29,599 nt of DNA from positions 1 to 29,599 of IMG/VR virus record IMGVR_UViG_3300032267_001872; one strand, written 5' to 3'. This stretch comes from a virus. The notes below the pieces were generated by a model. The model was not told the origin of the DNA and did not search any database. It saw only the letters and a list, made by a program, of their open reading frames with translations. Made by a program: the position numbers and the translations under genes. Below are positions 23,434-29,599 of this stretch, one piece after another. The stretch's first letter is position 1. Each line of letters starts with the position of its first letter.

Positions 23434-23875
23434 CTTCCATACCAGCCACTCGTAGTTTAACTATGTTAGTTAACTGCCATTGTTTTTGATCTAATCCTTT
23501 AGTTATACCTAACCATTTATTTCTTAATAGAGCAAATTCATTAATAATTTTTTCCATATCCACAACATCTGACTCTCCATCTACATATTTGTCAGCATCT
23601 CTAGATGTAAGTGCTCTGTTGTAATTTTCTAGGAATTTTTTAAATGTTTTAGATCTTAATCTTCTATTTTCAATATTTAAATACTCTAATATGGCTTCTA
23701 TTTCTTGTAATTGATTAAATCGTTGTTCTACTACTCCCGGTAGTGATGCTGCTGATTTTTCAAGATTTCCAAAGATGTATATTTCTTTTCTTGCTGCTTC
23801 AAACTCTTGATCGAAATATTTTATACAATCAGGTATTAAACTAATATCCTGACTTACTTTTGTGTACCAGCTCAT
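23417..23875 (-). CDS. uvsY: Recombination mediator UvsY
   Basis: A 152-residue helical protein. The C-terminal part (LLRNKWLGITKGLDQKQWQLTNIVKLRVAGMEDA) matches marine UvsY proteins as I recall them, and the length is near T4 UvsY (137). UvsY loads UvsX onto ssDNA covered by gp32. The location next to uvsX and gp32 supports the call. The start overlaps the stop of the 74-residue gene as TAATG. The basic, charged middle (ENRRLRSKTFKKFLENYNRAL) could be the ssDNA-contact region. No ATPase motif, as expected. Confidence 0.85.
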   Translation of the reverse strand: MSWYTKVSQDISLIPDCIKYFDQEFEAARKEIYIFGNLEKSAASLPGVVEQRFNQLQEIEAILEYLNIENRRLRSKTFKKFLENYNRALTSRDADKYVDGESDVVDMEKIINEFALLRNKWLGITKGLDQKQWQLTNIVKLRVAGMEDATIR

Positions 23876-24099
23876 TATTCGTCGTATCCATCTTCTTCGT
23901 CTTCGGCAAACACGCTTTCGATCGCTGCTTCTAATTTCTCGTCATACTCTCCAGAGGATTTGATCACTTTGGTTGGAACACCGATGTCCACTAATGTTTT
24001 GATAAAGTCCACAGCACAATCCACTTTTTGCCTATCAGGCACATAGTGATTGATTGAATTCCATATCTGTTCTATTTCTTCGTGTGTAAACTCTTGCAT
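23875..24099 (-). CDS. Small acidic protein between uvsX and uvsY
   Basis: A 74-residue protein beginning MQEFTHEEIEQIWNSINHYV and ending in a strongly acidic tail (FAEDEEDGYDE). It is mostly helical with no cysteine pair or catalytic motif. The start follows AAAAAGAAAT, the common purine-rich ribosome site here. The gene is coupled to uvsY through TAATG, which suggests a role in the recombination machinery; an acidic tail might mimic DNA or bind a basic partner such as UvsY, but that is speculation. I recall similar short proteins in this position in marine T4-like phages. Confidence 0.7.
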   Translation of the reverse strand: MQEFTHEEIEQIWNSINHYVPDRQKVDCAVDFIKTLVDIGVPTKVIKSSGEYDEKLEAAIESVFAEDEEDGYDE

Positions 24100-24189
24100 C
24101 TTTATTTCTTTTTCATTTTCTACAATATTTTTTTATAATAAAAAATCCAAACATCTCCGCTAAAATGTATGTAGCATCCTTTTATTTCT
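24100..24189 (-). other. Intergenic gap after uvsX
   Basis: Ninety AT-rich bases between the uvsX stop and the 74-residue gene. The minus strand has TATAAAAA-type and TATTATAA words that could be late or -10-like elements. I see no convincing hairpin terminator or -35. Confidence 0.3.
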
Positions 24190-25263
24190 TTATTTTTTTT
24201 CTTTTTTAGTTTCTTTTTCACTCTCTTCTTTTGGTTCTAGCTGTTTAACATTTAGATAATCTTTCATTATCATTGTTAATTTATCTCCATCCCAATCTTT
24301 TCTATATTCTAGATGTTCTTTGCCCTTGCTGTCTATGTACTTTAATCTGTTGCCGGATTGCACTAGCACTCCTTGTTTCTCAAACAAGTCAACTAGTCCG
24401 GAGTAAGGATCCATGCCAGTGTCATACGGAATCTTAACTTGTACACTTTCAAACGGTTTAGCATATCGAGTTTTCATAACTTTACAAGCTGCTCTAATAC
24501 CTCTTACTTCGGTAATTTTATTACCTGCTTCGTCTTCTTTTAATTTTAATTTCTTCATTGCTATCACAATAGATGAAGCATAGATAAATCCTTGACCTCC
24601 CGATATTTTATCATCTGGATCAAACATGTCTTGTGAAGCATATGTGTGATTCGTACATACCATGCCTACGTTCCAAGAACCAAACATGTTTACACAATTT
24701 CTAACCAAAGATGTTAGAGCTTTGGGTTTTCAACCTAAATCACCTTTCATCTCTCCTGCTTCAAATTGATTAACATCTGTTGGAGTTAATAACATACCCA
24801 ACGAATCTATTACAAATAAAATTTTAGGAGCAGTTTCTTTATTATCTGGGTTTTCTTCTCTGTAACCTTTCATAAATTCTGATATTGTTTTAGCAACATC
24901 GTCCACCATAGAAAGACTTAATTTTAATAATTTCTTCTCATCTGTGTCCACACCCAGTGCTTTAAGCCATTTTTCGTCTAGTGCATTTTCAGAATCAATT
25001 AGTATCACATAGATGCCTTGTTCCTGTGCATTCTTGATTATGTTGCCTGATGCTATGTAAGACTTGCCTGCACCCGATTCTCCTGCTAGCACAGATACTT
25101 TGCCTAGAGGAATACCTCGGTTGAAATCTCCAGATATCAAATAGTTTAATGCGTAGTTGCCTGTAGAGATCCAGTCTGTAGGATCATTGAATCCTAAACC
25201 TAAACCTTGAATTGATTTTGTAATGCTTTTTCTAAATTTTGTTGCGTCAAATACTTTTGTCAT
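24190..25263 (-). CDS. uvsX: Recombinase UvsX, interrupted by an in-frame TGA
   Basis: A RecA-like strand-exchange protein, 357 codons, shorter than T4 UvsX (391). Walker A is GESGAGKS near 61-68; the Walker B strand is ILFVIDSLGMLL near 150-160; the conserved FGSWNVGMVCTNHTYASQDMF and DPYSGL segments follow. The frame is continuous but codon 178 (24730-24732) is TGA: the sequence reads GDLG, stop, KPKALTS, then VRNCVNMF. Homologues appear to have arginine there (GRKPKAL), so one C-to-T or A-to-T change explains it. Read literally the product is a 177-residue fragment with the ATP site but without the ssDNA-binding loops. TGA serves as a normal stop elsewhere here, so general recoding is unlikely. 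It has its own promoter and AGGA ribosome site. Confidence 0.88.
24730..24732 (-). other. uvsX: In-frame TGA codon inside uvsX
   Basis: Minus-strand TGA at codon 178, between GDLG and KPKAL, with no frame change on either side. No Shine-Dalgarno precedes the TTG at 24708 that could restart translation. It is best explained as a point mutation, a sequencing error or minority-strain base, or stop readthrough. Confidence 0.9.
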
Positions 25264-25284
25264 TTTTTTTATTCCTATGTTCTT

Positions 25285-25313
25285 ATATTAACACTAATTG
25301 GCTCCAGTGTCAA
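25285..25313 (-). promoter_or_regulatory. Strong sigma-70-type promoter for uvsX
   Basis: Minus strand: perfect -35 TTGACA (25308-25313), 17-base spacer, -10 TAATAT (25285-25290). A leader of about 15-20 bases with AGGA precedes the ATG at 25263. The -35 falls in the loop of the inverted repeat at 25290-25343. Likely an early or middle host-polymerase promoter. Confidence 0.65.
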
Positions 25314-25343
25314 TCTGCTGGAGCCAAAAGGTAAATTAGTGTT
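25290..25343. repeat. Nested inverted repeat between gp32 and uvsX
   Basis: Inner arms TTGGCTCCAG (25298-25307) and CTGGAGCCAA (25318-25327) form a perfect 10-bp stem with a 10-base loop. Outer arms AACACTAAT (25290-25298) and ATTAGTGTT (25335-25343) extend it by 8 further pairs after a 7-8 base bulge on one side. The outer right arm touches the gp32 stop codon. As minus-strand RNA it is a stable 3' hairpin of the gp32 message, but no T-run follows, so termination is uncertain. It also overlaps the uvsX promoter and could be a DNA operator. Confidence 0.75.
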
Positions 25344-26322
25344 ATTTGCTTTGTCTTGATCTAATCAATTTCAAGATATCTTCTGCTCTTTTAGCACTGT
25401 CAGTTGATGGCTGAGGCGCTGCTGCAGGAGCCGCTATTACCGCTTCTACTTTGGTAACAACTGCTTCTCCGTTGACCGGAGTAGATACTGATGTTGATGC
25501 TGATGTTGATGCTGATGTTGATCCATTTGCAGGAATCGACACGCCAGCTGGTCTAAAATATTGACCATATTTTTCCAGATCATACGCTTCACCTTCTACA
25601 GATTTTTCAAATAATTCTTTGATTATTTTTAGTTCTGCATCAGTGGGCTTCTTGGGTCTGAAGTCATTTAGATTAAACAAGCCAAACTTGTCAATGGCTG
25701 CTCTTTCTGCTTCATCTAGAGCTCTTTCTCTTCTGCTCCATTTTGAAGTAGAGTAATCAGCATACCCACCTTTGGATGTTTTGGTTATTCTAAAATCCAC
25801 ACCTCTCACAGCATCAGTTGGTAACTCTTCCATTTCTGGATCCAGTAACGCAGATCTGATTATGTTAAAAATTTGTGGCCCGATAATGAATCTTCTTATC
25901 GGATTCTCTGATGTTTTATCATCACTCAATGGATTTGTTAACACAAAACCTTGGAATATATAACTTTTCTTTTTCCAATATTTTCTGCCCATGTCTTCCA
26001 TTGACTTGTCTTTGAACCAGGGTCTAACTTCTGTTAGAACTGGGCAAGTTTCTCCATACATCTCCATGCACGGTACTTGTACTTGTACTGGTCTTGAATC
26101 CGCTTGTCCTTTAACTCCAGCGAAAGGCAATTTGATCATTGCTCTTTCAGTCCAGAAAAAAGTATTAGTTGGATCCTTGTCAGGTAAGAAACGCACTACT
26201 GCTTCTTGATTTTCCTGTATGTTCCAGTGTGGGTAGATGGCGTTGTCGCCGCCTGTTGATGAAGTGGAGCGATTCACTTCTTGAGATTTTAATCTCGCTC
26301 TTATTTCAGCTAGTGTAGCCAT
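25342..26322 (-). CDS. gp32: Single-stranded DNA-binding protein gp32
   Basis: A 326-residue homologue of T4 gp32 (301 residues), which coats ssDNA in replication, recombination and repair. The N-terminus (ATLAEIRARLKSQEVNRSTSS) is basic and suits the cooperative-binding B domain. The core has AIYPHWNIQENQEAVVRFLPD, FFWTERAMIKLPF and CMEMYGETCPVLTEVRPWF; only two cysteines (C85, C93) are in the zinc-site region, so the T4 three-Cys-one-His zinc finger is probably not conserved. A Ser/Thr/Ala linker with a 12-base DNA repeat follows near 268-282, and the C-terminal peptide AEDILKLIRSRQSK is basic, unlike the acidic T4 tail. The start has AGGAGG 8 bases upstream and a separate promoter. Confidence 0.9.
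   Translation of the reverse strand: MATLAEIRARLKSQEVNRSTSSTGGDNAIYPHWNIQENQEAVVRFLPDKDPTNTFFWTERAMIKLPFAGVKGQADSRPVQVQVPCMEMYGETCPVLTEVRPWFKDKSMEDMGRKYWKKKSYIFQGFVLTNPLSDDKTSENPIRRFIIGPQIFNIIRSALLDPEMEELPTDAVRGVDFRITKTSKGGYADYSTSKWSRRERALDEAERAAIDKFGLFNLNDFRPKKPTDAELKIIKELFEKSVEGEAYDLEKYGQYFRPAGVSIPANGSTSASTSASTSVSTPVNGEAVVTKVEAVIAAPAAAPQPSTDSAKRAEDILKLIRSRQSK
25488..25523. repeat. Three 12-base tandem repeats inside gp32
   Basis: Three copies of CTGATGTTGATG (last base differs in the third) at 25488-25499, 25500-25511 and 25512-25523. On the coding strand they encode the Ser-Thr-Ser-Ala linker of gp32. Length may vary between strains by slippage without changing frame. Confidence 0.85.
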
Positions 26323-26382
26323 GATGTAAGCCTCCTATTGTGCCTATGTTTGTTTTTGTTTTTTGCCTAATGTATATTAGAC
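26323..26382 (-). promoter_or_regulatory. gp32 leader: hairpin, unstructured A-rich tract and RBS
   Basis: Going toward the start codon the minus strand has a 7-pair hairpin (arms 26376-26382 and 26365-26371, one G-U pair, 4-base loop), then about 20 bases of nearly pure A and C (26345-26364), then AGGAGG (26331-26336), then the ATG. T4 gp32 represses its own translation by binding a structured element followed by an unstructured A/U-rich stretch over the ribosome site. The same order of parts is seen here. Autoregulation is inference. Confidence 0.5.
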
Positions 26383-26391
26383 ATAAAGAAT

Positions 26392-26420
26392 AATATACAC
26401 ACTTATTTATCAAAGATCAA
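26392..26420 (-). promoter_or_regulatory. Sigma-70-type promoter for gp32
   Basis: Minus strand: -35 TTGATC (26415-26420), 17-base spacer, -10 TATATT (26392-26397). It lies just after the stop of the methyltransferase gene and gives a leader of about 60 bases. Confidence 0.55.
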
Positions 26421-26425
26421 GTGAA

Positions 26426-26950
26426 TTATTTTGGTATTTCTATTATAATACTACTCTTATCGTGTGTTTTTGAAAAATCAAATACTTTAAATGGTAATTT
26501 TTTTGATTCTAAATATAGTTTCATTTCTTCAAGATTATAAACGTCTTCTATTATATAAATGCCATCTTTTATAAGTTTTGGATATAAAATTTCAAATGTT
26601 TTTATCTGACTACTACTTTTATGATCACCGTCATCTATTATAATATCGAAATGATTTGGTAAATTATTGTATGTTTCTTTGTTAGTAGAGTCGCCAGTTA
26701 ACAACTGTATTCTTTCGAAGTTATCAAAATGTTCTTTTCTATTTTTCCAATCAACACCCACAATATTAGCATTAATAAAGTAGTCTTTCCATAATTTAAT
26801 AGAACACCCATACCACACCCCAACCTCTAGTAAATTTTTAACACTCTCTTTTAGAACAGAAAATCTTTTTTCGTAATATTGTTGCAGATACGGATGTTTT
26901 GTTCCTTTATCGCTCTTGTGCTGCTCGTTAAGTTGTGTAAGTGATGGCAT
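26426..26950 (-). CDS. Class I SAM-dependent methyltransferase
   Basis: A 174-residue Rossmann methyltransferase. Motif I is NLLEVGVWYGCSIKLW near 39-54; the acidic second strand is IVGVDWKN; the catalytic-strand acids are DIIIDDGDHKSSSQIKTF; then LIKDGIYIIEDVYN. The DDGDH segment matches the MycE/macrocin O-methyltransferase-like branch, which binds a metal with those acids and methylates sugars. It begins TAAATG directly after the large protein upstream and lies outside the main sugar island, but may belong to it functionally. It is a different branch from the gene at 22861. Substrate unknown. Confidence 0.8.
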   Translation of the reverse strand: MPSLTQLNEQHKSDKGTKHPYLQQYYEKRFSVLKESVKNLLEVGVWYGCSIKLWKDYFINANIVGVDWKNRKEHFDNFERIQLLTGDSTNKETYNNLPNHFDIIIDDGDHKSSSQIKTFEILYPKLIKDGIYIIEDVYNLEEMKLYLESKKLPFKVFDFSKTHDKSSIIIEIPK

Positions 26951-29599
26951 TTAAATGCCGGATAGTCTTTTGATCACTGCCAATTCGTCTTCTTTTACTG
27001 ACTCGTTATCGCTGGCATATTTTTGATTTATTTCTTGTGCAGCTTCTTCAGCAGCTTCTCTGTCTTTTTTAACTTCTGCCACTGATGTGTGTAAGAAGTT
27101 GGCCAATTCAAGATCACTCATCTGTCGGATAGTTGGTCCACCGCCCACGCTCTCTGGAGTGAAATCAAAATCTTCTAATTGTAGGCCCGCTAGTTCTATG
27201 GCATCTTTAAGTGTATATTCTTTGTCAGCCACTTTAAACTTGTCGCCTGCTTTCATGCCAGCTGCCTTGGCTTTTTGCACTGCCTGGGCAAACTCGTTGC
27301 CTTCAGTTTTGGTATCTTGTGCATTTTTTTCGTCTCTATATTGTTTTGAAATGATTGCGTATTCTTGTGGTTTTAATTCATGCACTTGTTTATTATGTGT
27401 TTTTTTTAACCAATCACGAAATCTATACTGATCATCTATGCTGGCTTCAGCTTCTTTTTGTACTGTTTCTAATAATCCCATGCTGTCTAATCGGTCCATG
27501 ATCCACTGTTCAGGATCTCCTTCTCTAGCTTTCGCTATTTCATATGGCATCTCGCCAGTGCTCATGTAATAGGACATCAATTCACGATACAGTTTGCCAA
27601 ACGTGATCAGATCTTCTCCGGCCATCACTGCTTGATATGATTCTGCATTCTGGTCCAATATCTTTTGCACTTCTTCTTTCTCTTCGTCTCCCATGCCGTA
27701 GTCTCGAGCCTGAGGGCTTAGACCCATGTCTGCTGGCTCATCTTTCTCTTTGACTGTCACTGATTCTATTCCTCTTTGTGCGTAATCTTGCTGTACCCAC
27801 TCATTAAAATTTGAATCAACCATTAATTTTTCCATTTGTTCATCGGATAACTCTGTGCCATCTACAAACTTAGCACCTTGTAAATCGTATATATTATCAC
27901 CAACATCTTGCATATCATATTCTATGGTGTTTAGGTCTACTTGTTTGCCATCGATCATGATAGATTCGTTAGACGCTTCCGCCACTGATGCTTCTCCTGC
28001 CATTGCTGGTTGTGTTTGTTTTGCTGGTGCTTTGTCTGTTCTATTATCTGAAGCAGATGCAGCAGTTTGTAGAGCTGTGATCTGTTCTGGCGTGTAATAA
28101 TTTTGTATGTTGGGACTCTTTAATAGAGTGTTCATGATATAATCCTTAACAGTATCACAAGCACAAGCATCTGGCCCTTCTTTATCTGCTAGTTCTCCCA
28201 ATTGGTCAAACAATGCATCATCGCCAAATCCTAAACCTTGTAGAGTTGACACAGCATTAACTGCTTCGTTGCCCACAGGAAAATGTTTGCTCATTAATTC
28301 TTTTAATTTACTGAAATTCTCACCAGCATGATCTTCATCAGGTAATGAATGAATACCTTCGTTCACATTGGATTCTGTTCTGTTTGCCCATTTCTCAAAT
28401 TCTTCGCTTTCGCCCTTGACATTGCCTTGACGGTCTTTTTTAGGAGCAAACTTGCTTGGGTCTTGTCTTATTTCATCAGCGTATGTTGGATCTTGTTGCA
28501 TTTTTTTATAATCATCAATATATCTTTTCGCTAATTGTATTGCAATTTTTTTATTTTTTGTATAATTCTCATCTGGTTTAAAGAACGGTGCTCCTTCGTT
28601 GCCCATATCATCGGCTACTTGGCTAGCAAAATTAGCAATTCTATCTTCTTCGTCGTTTCTAGTTAACATTCTAGAAGCAATGTCTGATAGAATAGAACTT
28701 AACATAGTGTTCTTGTTTGTAAATTTTGTTACCTTTAACATCTTGTCAGCAGCAGGATCTGCTCTTAATATTAATTTTTTTTCTGGGTTAGCAAGGAATG
28801 ATTGTACCATTGCTGAATGATCCACAGGAGTTGGTATCTCACTATCTTTGTCATCATACTCTTTCATTAATGAATGAATCAATGGTAGAGCTGATTCCAC
28901 TTTGTCATCGAGATGTTTTAACGTAAATTTTTCTCTTAAACTATTTCTAGTAGCATCATCTAATTCAGCGATAGTGGTAGGTTGAAAACTTTCTTTAGTT
29001 TTCATATAGTGTGCTTGCTTGCTTAAATTTTTTACATAATTTCTCATGTTTTCTAATTTAAGTCGACTTTTTTCTATAATATCACCTACTGAATTGTTTA
29101 ATTGATCTTTGTTAGTAGCATATCGAGCAAAACTATTAAGTTGAGCAATCTGTTCGCTCATTTTAATAATATGTTGTCCAAACTCATCATGAGGTACGCC
29201 ACCATTGGCAACGTGTCGAGCCATTGCTCTTGCGCCTGCTAAATGTTTCACAGGATATTTAAATCTTTCACCTTGCTCATTTTCAACGTAGAGGCTATTG
29301 ATTTGTCTGCTTCTAGCACCAGGTACATCCTCATCTACTGCTTTTGCGTGTCTTATAATTAATCTTGTTTTGTCTAAATTTTCGTAAGAAGACTTTTTAG
29401 TTCCTGTAAGACTTTCTGCTACTGGAATACCTGCTAATTTTGTAATTCTTTTTAGTTCTTCTGACATATTATCATCTGTATTTACCGTTTGATTCACATC
29501 TGCAAGATTCTTAAAATCCTGCTGTGTAAGGCTACTTTTTGTGATGTCTCTAACATCAAAACTCACTTGATGCTCCACTGCAAAGTCTTTTAATTCTTT
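26951..29599 (-). CDS. Large acidic phage protein, 5' end beyond the window
   Basis: At least 882 residues. The first in-window GTG (29578) is not the start: the frame is open to the right edge (KELKDFA precedes it). The protein is acidic, helical and low in cysteine. Near both ends it carries a similar short motif, ELKRITKLAGIPV in the N-terminal part and ELAVIKRLSGI at the very C-terminus. The middle has a DGKQVDLNTIEYDMQDV segment followed by FVDGTELSDEQMEKL, and later GEMPYEIAKAREGDPEQWIMDRL, both reminiscent of large proteins of marine T4-like phages. No enzyme motif is seen. A virion or head-associated role is guesswork; its position upstream of gp32 does not decide it. Confidence 0.7.
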   Translation of the reverse strand, partial: KELKDFAVEHQVSFDVRDITKSSLTQQDFKNLADVNQTVNTDDNMSEELKRITKLAGIPVAESLTGTKKSSYENLDKTRLIIRHAKAVDEDVPGARSRQINSLYVENEQGERFKYPVKHLAGARAMARHVANGGVPHDEFGQHIIKMSEQIAQLNSFARYATNKDQLNNSVGDIIEKSRLKLENMRNYVKNLSKQAHYMKTKESFQPTTIAELDDATRNSLREKFTLKHLDDKVESALPLIHSLMKEYDDKDSEIPTPVDHSAMVQSFLANPEKKLILRADPAADKMLKVTKFTNKNTMLSSILSDIASRMLTRNDEEDRIANFASQVADDMGNEGAPFFKPDENYTKNKKIAIQLAKRYIDDYKKMQQDPTYADEIRQDPSKFAPKKDRQGNVKGESEEFEKWANRTESNVNEGIHSLPDEDHAGENFSKLKELMSKHFPVGNEAVNAVSTLQGLGFGDDALFDQLGELADKEGPDACACDTVKDYIMNTLLKSPNIQNYYTPEQITALQTAASASDNRTDKAPAKQTQPAMAGEASVAEASNESIMIDGKQVDLNTIEYDMQDVGDNIYDLQGAKFVDGTELSDEQMEKLMVDSNFNEWVQQDYAQRGIESVTVKEKDEPADMGLSPQARDYGMGDEEKEEVQKILDQNAESYQAVMAGEDLITFGKLYRELMSYYMSTGEMPYEIAKAREGDPEQWIMDRLDSMGLLETVQKEAEASIDDQYRFRDWLKKTHNKQVHELKPQEYAIISKQYRDEKNAQDTKTEGNEFAQAVQKAKAAGMKAGDKFKVADKEYTLKDAIELAGLQLEDFDFTPESVGGGPTIRQMSDLELANFLHTSVAEVKKDREAAEEAAQEINQKYASDNESVKEDELAVIKRLSGI

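Noticed and set aside
24190-24708. A separate short gene for the second half of uvsX, starting at TTG 24708
   Set aside because: It is in the same frame as the first half with only one TGA between, lacks a Shine-Dalgarno, and starts in the middle of a conserved segment.
24730-24732. Genome-wide recoding of TGA as a sense codon
   Set aside because: TGA closes several genes here through ATGA or GTGA overlaps, and the expected residue in uvsX is arginine, not the tryptophan of known recodings.
27087-27431. 114-codon plus-strand frame
   Set aside because: Shadow of the large acidic gene; cysteine and serine runs are typical antisense products.
1-29599. CRISPR array, insertion sequence or integrase attachment site
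   Set aside because: No regularly spaced repeats, transposase, integrase or terminal repeats were seen.

Overview
The window is AT-rich and almost gapless, with short overlapping genes mostly on the minus strand. It carries the replication and recombination core of a T4-like (Straboviridae-type) myovirus: replicative helicase gp41, primase gp61, clamp-loader small subunit gp62, helicase UvsW, recombinase UvsX, mediator UvsY and ssDNA-binding protein gp32. The AT-rich codon use, the marine-type versions of gp32, UvsX and UvsY, and several conserved small proteins familiar from cyanophages and pelagiphages suggest a marine phage of SAR11, Prochlorococcus or similar hosts. No photosynthesis gene is present. 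The host assignment is inference.

Layout. 1-305 is a non-coding left edge with a promoter, a leader hairpin and a ribosome binding site for a gene beyond the window. 306-3961 is gp41, an inserted radical SAM gene and gp61. 3971-5179 holds a probable virion protein and a small conserved gene on opposite strands. 5176-10591 is a minus-strand operon (454-aa protein, UvsW, two unknowns, gp62, a zinc-finger protein, a 74-aa protein and a miniature DnaE-like protein). 10651-11055 is a SprT-like metalloprotease. 11030-23433 is a 12-kb accessory island of surface-sugar genes: four GT-A glycosyltransferases, four related capsule-polysaccharide-type transferases, a GT61 enzyme, a GT42/MptE-like enzyme, an asparagine-synthase-type amidotransferase, an SGNH hydrolase, a possible 2OG-oxygenase relative, a HAD phosphatase and a methyltransferase. 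23417-26322 is the recombination block (uvsY, a 74-aa gene, uvsX, gp32). 26426-29599 is another methyltransferase and a large acidic protein that runs off the right edge.

The replication genes would act together at phage forks and in recombination-dependent replication. The island looks able to build or decorate a glycan, either on the host envelope to block superinfection or on virion proteins; the sequence does not decide which.

The most striking observations are an in-frame TGA at codon 178 of uvsX where related proteins probably have arginine; a 188-aa protein that condenses the catalytic core motifs of bacterial DNA polymerase III alpha, keeping all three candidate catalytic aspartates; a gp32 leader laid out like the T4 gp32 autoregulatory operator; an 18-bp interrupted hairpin overlapping a strong sigma-70-type promoter between gp32 and uvsX; and the sugar island itself, with one transferase family present in four divergent copies.
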